A stretch of 45,280 nt of DNA from Pelovirga terrestris (GTDB lineage Bacteria > Desulfobacterota > Desulfuromonadia > Desulfuromonadales > Geopsychrobacteraceae): contig NZ_JACWUN010000019.1 in assembly GCF_014773365.1 (NCBI RefSeq), forward strand, positions 1 to 45,280, in the 5' to 3' direction. The position numbers and the translations under genes are program-made. The stretch's first letter is position 1. Every line of letters starts with the position of its first letter. Positions 43,381 to 45,280 of this stretch are shown one piece after another. Below the pieces are notes generated by a model. The model was not told the origin of the DNA and did no database searches. It was given only the letters and a program-made list of their open reading frames with translations.

Positions 43381-43968
43381 TCAGCCGCTTATCAGGCGCT
43401 GAAAAGCAGCATACTCCTGAAACCCGACCAGGGTGCGGTTTTCATAGCGATGGGTCGGCACTGAGGTGATATCAAGGTTGCGGGCACGCTGCCAGTCAAT
43501 ATCGACTGCGCCGGCAAATGTCTGCTCCTCCAGAACCTGCTGAGCCTCCGCGACCGGGAGCCCAAGGCTGTCGACAATGGCGACCAGTTCTGTCGGCTTG
43601 GCGATGTTGCGCCCGTCGGCGAAATAGGCTTGGTAGACCGCGGTACGAAAGGCCTCTCCCAGACCCTGTTGCTCTGCCCATTTACCCAGTTCCTGCGCCC
43701 TGCGGCTGTTATAGGTGTGAGAGCGAAGAGCAAATGGAAGGTTGAGCGAGTCTGCTACTTGTTGCAGTTGGTCCAGCACCCTCGGCACATCGATCCGCCC
43801 GGCGAATAACTGTTCGAGGCTCTGCCCTTGCTCAGGTGTGTCCGGATGCAGTGGGAAAACGGTCCAGCGCAGTTCCAGGTCGAATTCCTGCTGCAATTGT
43901 TTGGTGCGCACGGCGCCAAAATAACACCAGGGTCAGATATAATCGTAAAAGATTTCCAGCGTTGCCAT
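43381..43968 (-). CDS. FrnE/DsbA-like thiol oxidoreductase, probable selenoprotein (UPWC)
   Basis: Read through an in-frame TGA at 43935-43933, this is a 195-residue DsbA-family protein of the FrnE type. The N-terminus MATLEIFYDYI-U12-PW-C15-YFG matches the CPWC active site with selenocysteine for the first cysteine. Downstream are FALRSHTYNSRRAQEL, VYQAYFADGRNI and the cis-proline motif SVPTHRY. AGGAG lies 7 bases before the ATG at 43968, and an extended -10 promoter lies upstream. Starting after the TGA would remove the first strand and the active site, which argues against a shorter gene. The alternative is a pseudogene with one nonsense mutation exactly at the active-site cysteine. There is no signal peptide, so it is probably cytoplasmic. 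Confidence 0.85.
43902..43935 (-). promoter_or_regulatory. UGA codon and candidate bacterial SECIS hairpin
   Basis: Three bases after the UGA, UGGUG (43929-43925) pairs with CACCA (43906-43902) to close an 18-base apical region containing UUUUGGCGCC. Bacterial SECIS elements sit in this position just 3' of the UGA. The stem is short and competing pairings exist, so the fold is only a candidate. Confidence 0.45.
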
Positions 43969-44036
43969 GGTTATCTCCTGAAGCTCCCGTTGGGAATGAG
44001 GTTTTTCCTGGGGCCTGCCCGGCAGAAGTTCTGTGC

Positions 44037-44045
44037 ATTATAGCA
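44037..44045 (-). promoter_or_regulatory. Extended -10 promoter of the selenoprotein gene
   Basis: TGCTATAAT on the minus strand is an exact extended -10 (TGnTATAAT). No good -35 is seen, as is common for this type. The expected start leaves a leader of about 60 bases. Confidence 0.6.
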
Positions 44046-44065
44046 GAGAGACCGCTGGATCAGCA

Positions 44066-44920
44066 CTAATCCAGTTTAGAGACCCATACTCCCACATTGA
44101 GGCTCGCCCCCGGAGCCCCGACGAAAGATCCGGCAATTGGCGGCACCGATTCTGGTAGCATCGCCACCGCGACCGCAATATGGTCCGTGCCGACGATTTC
44201 ACCAATGGTCGGGTCGAAACCCTTCCACCCCGCACCGGGCAGGTAGACTTCAGCCCAGGCATGGGTTGCGCCGAGATTCAGCGCTGACGGCGGTGCATTG
44301 AGATAGCCGCTGACAAAACGTGCGGCGAGGCCTAAATGTCGTGCCGCCTCCATGAACAAATTCGCGAAGTCTCGGCAAGACCCGGTTCTATAGGAAAGGG
44401 TCTCCAGAGCAGATTGGACGCCGGGCTCTTCGCGGATACGATATGCCATCTCTTGCTGAATCTGCCTGCAAAGGCGCTGCAATATGGTGTAAGTCTGAAC
44501 CTTTTCGCCTGGTGGGCAGAGGTTGGCAACCCATGCAGTCAGCGGGCTCGTGATGGTGTCAGCCGGAGCCTTGAGGAAGGGCGATAGCAGCAGCCGATCC
44601 TCGGGGGTATATGCAAATGGAAAGGTTGTCGCGTATTCGGTCAGGATGAAATCAAGTGGCGCCTGGTTGTACTGTTGAATGATGACATTGCTTTCGATCG
44701 AGAGCTGATTGGTTGGCTCTGTAAAGGTTGCTATGGCGACCGAATTATCTTCCACATCCCGATGCCAGCGCAGGGTCGCCGGAGGGTTGATCTCCAGCGA
44801 CAAGGATTCAATCCGCAGTTCATGTCCTTCCCGTGGCCGCAGCCGTAAAGCATGCGCTTCGAGGGTGACCGAGGAGGAAAAATTATAATAAGTACGATGA
44901 AGTATTTTATAGCGCTGCAT
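44066..44920 (-). CDS. Transglutaminase-like cysteine protease family protein
   Basis: A 284-residue protein. The N-terminal third is the bacterial transglutaminase-like N region (YKILHRTYYNFSSSV, ALRLRPREGHELRI). The catalytic core has the Cys-His-Asp triad C182 (RTGSCRDFA), H220 (GATHAWAEVY) and D236 (GFDPT), with the typical GLAARFVSGYL between. Such proteins are usually cytoplasmic peptidase or amidase-like and often neighbour circularly permuted ATP-grasp genes; none is in view here. The ribosome binding site (GGATGG) is weak. Substrate unknown. Confidence 0.92.
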   Translation of the reverse strand: MQRYKILHRTYYNFSSSVTLEAHALRLRPREGHELRIESLSLEINPPATLRWHRDVEDNSVAIATFTEPTNQLSIESNVIIQQYNQAPLDFILTEYATTFPFAYTPEDRLLLSPFLKAPADTITSPLTAWVANLCPPGEKVQTYTILQRLCRQIQQEMAYRIREEPGVQSALETLSYRTGSCRDFANLFMEAARHLGLAARFVSGYLNAPPSALNLGATHAWAEVYLPGAGWKGFDPTIGEIVGTDHIAVAVAMLPESVPPIAGSFVGAPGASLNVGVWVSKLD

Positions 44921-45050
44921 ATGCCATCCAGGTCAGCAAAATAATATCAGTCTCAGCCAGTATTTCGTTGGCGCCGAATAGTATAAATCTACAGGCAACC
45001 GATCCCACTTACCACTGTGTGTTGCAATTAAACTTGATGCCCTCGCGTAA

Positions 45051-45090
45051 CCAGTGACCAGTGACCAGTGATCAGTGATCAGTTATCAGC
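45051..45090 (+). repeat. Degenerate CCAGTGA heptamer repeat
   Basis: Three CCAGTGA units, then TCAGTGA, TCAGTTA and a partial unit. It has the same 7-bp period as the TAGTGGG array at 7089 but a different sequence and some decay. It lies between the transglutaminase start and the partial frame at the right edge. Confidence 0.85.
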
Positions 45091-45209
45091 TCAACTTTCG
45101 CAGACCGAAAAAAGTTGTAACAGATTGTAATTATTGAACAAAAGCGCCATCAACTATGGTAGAATTGGTTATCGCCAAACAACCGAAACTACTTCAAGGA
45201 GATGACGCT

Positions 45210-45280
45210 TTGAACCGTATTGTATCAGAACTTGTTTCATGTAAAAACCCAATAGATTCGTTCTTTGACAATCAGCGTAT
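45210..45280 (+). CDS. Partial reading frame at the window edge
   Basis: From TTG 45210, with AAGGAG 8 bases upstream, the frame reads LNRIVSELVSCKNPIDSFF and continues out of the window. The strong ribosome binding site supports a real gene. The start is reminiscent of some transposases, but 23 codons are too few to assign a family. The nearby ATG at 45202 gives a three-codon frame. Confidence 0.5.
   Translation, partial: MNRIVSELVSCKNPIDSFFDNQR

Noticed and set aside
43381-43911. Reading the DsbA-like gene as starting at an in-frame GTG (43911) or as a pseudogene
   Set aside because: That start drops the first strand and the active site, while the ATG at 43968 has a strong ribosome binding site and the only interruption is TGA exactly at the active-site cysteine. 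Selenocysteine explains all of this.

Overview
The window looks like chromosomal DNA of an anaerobic, metal- and sulfur-respiring deltaproteobacterium, most likely Desulfuromonadales (Desulfuromonas, Geopsychrobacter or Pelobacter type). The evidence is protein content only: AcnB-type aconitase, a six-heme periplasmic cytochrome c, many c-di-GMP and two-component proteins, a Feo locus with its own DtxR/FeoA regulator, and a gene with an in-frame UGA that is best read as selenocysteine. No rRNA or tRNA gene was seen, so the genus is an inference.

Layout. 1-130: 3' end of a group II intron. 210-5424: FKBP isomerase, a possible tiny membrane protein, aconitase B, and a minus-strand ferredoxin / HD-domain / DedA operon. 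5531-20308: mostly signalling and housekeeping: a histidine kinase followed by a G-rich heptamer array, a cyclophilin, a REC-PAS-GGDEF-EAL protein, a MoxR ATPase / VWA / unknown operon, a REC-HDOD protein with a dead receiver, a YjjJ-type HipA homologue lacking two catalytic aspartates, an SH3 membrane protein, a P2-type ATPase and a DUF3750 lipoprotein. 20650-26027: a Kef-type antiporter, the FetAB iron exporter and the six-heme cytochrome. 26027-29695: a four-gene operon (AEC transporter, PrmA-like methyltransferase, histidine kinase, REC-ArsR regulator). 29987-34633: TlpA-CcdA thiol redox pair, then Fur, FeoB, a Cys-rich mini-protein and a DtxR-FeoA repressor. 34755-39013: prfB with its programmed frameshift, then guaB-guaA. 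39119-39718: a ParDE-type module whose toxin is frameshifted at a G8 tract. 39796-41433: a radical SAM gene and a 58-aa unknown protein behind a roughly 240-nt leader. 41476-44920: a GAF-GGDEF protein, a FrnE/DsbA-like selenoprotein and a transglutaminase-like protein. The right edge cuts a short unidentified reading frame.

Four points stand out. (1) A consensus sigma-70 promoter at 41433-41406 (minus) starts a leader with two tandem pseudoknot-like aptamers resembling SAM-II, one followed by an intrinsic terminator and one lying before a strong ribosome binding site, in front of an unknown 58-aa gene. (2) The FrnE-like protein has UPWC in place of CPWC. (3) A 144-155 bp palindromic, MITE-like element is present four times, each copy flanked by an 8-bp target duplication. 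(4) Several regulators carry substitutions at catalytic or ligand positions (HipA homologue, HDOD receiver, DtxR ancillary site).

Iron is a theme of the middle of the window: FetAB exports it, FeoB imports ferrous iron, and Fur and a DtxR-family protein flank feoB. Thiol chemistry recurs in TlpA, CcdA and the selenoprotein. Function calls rest on motifs recognised by eye; no database search was run.
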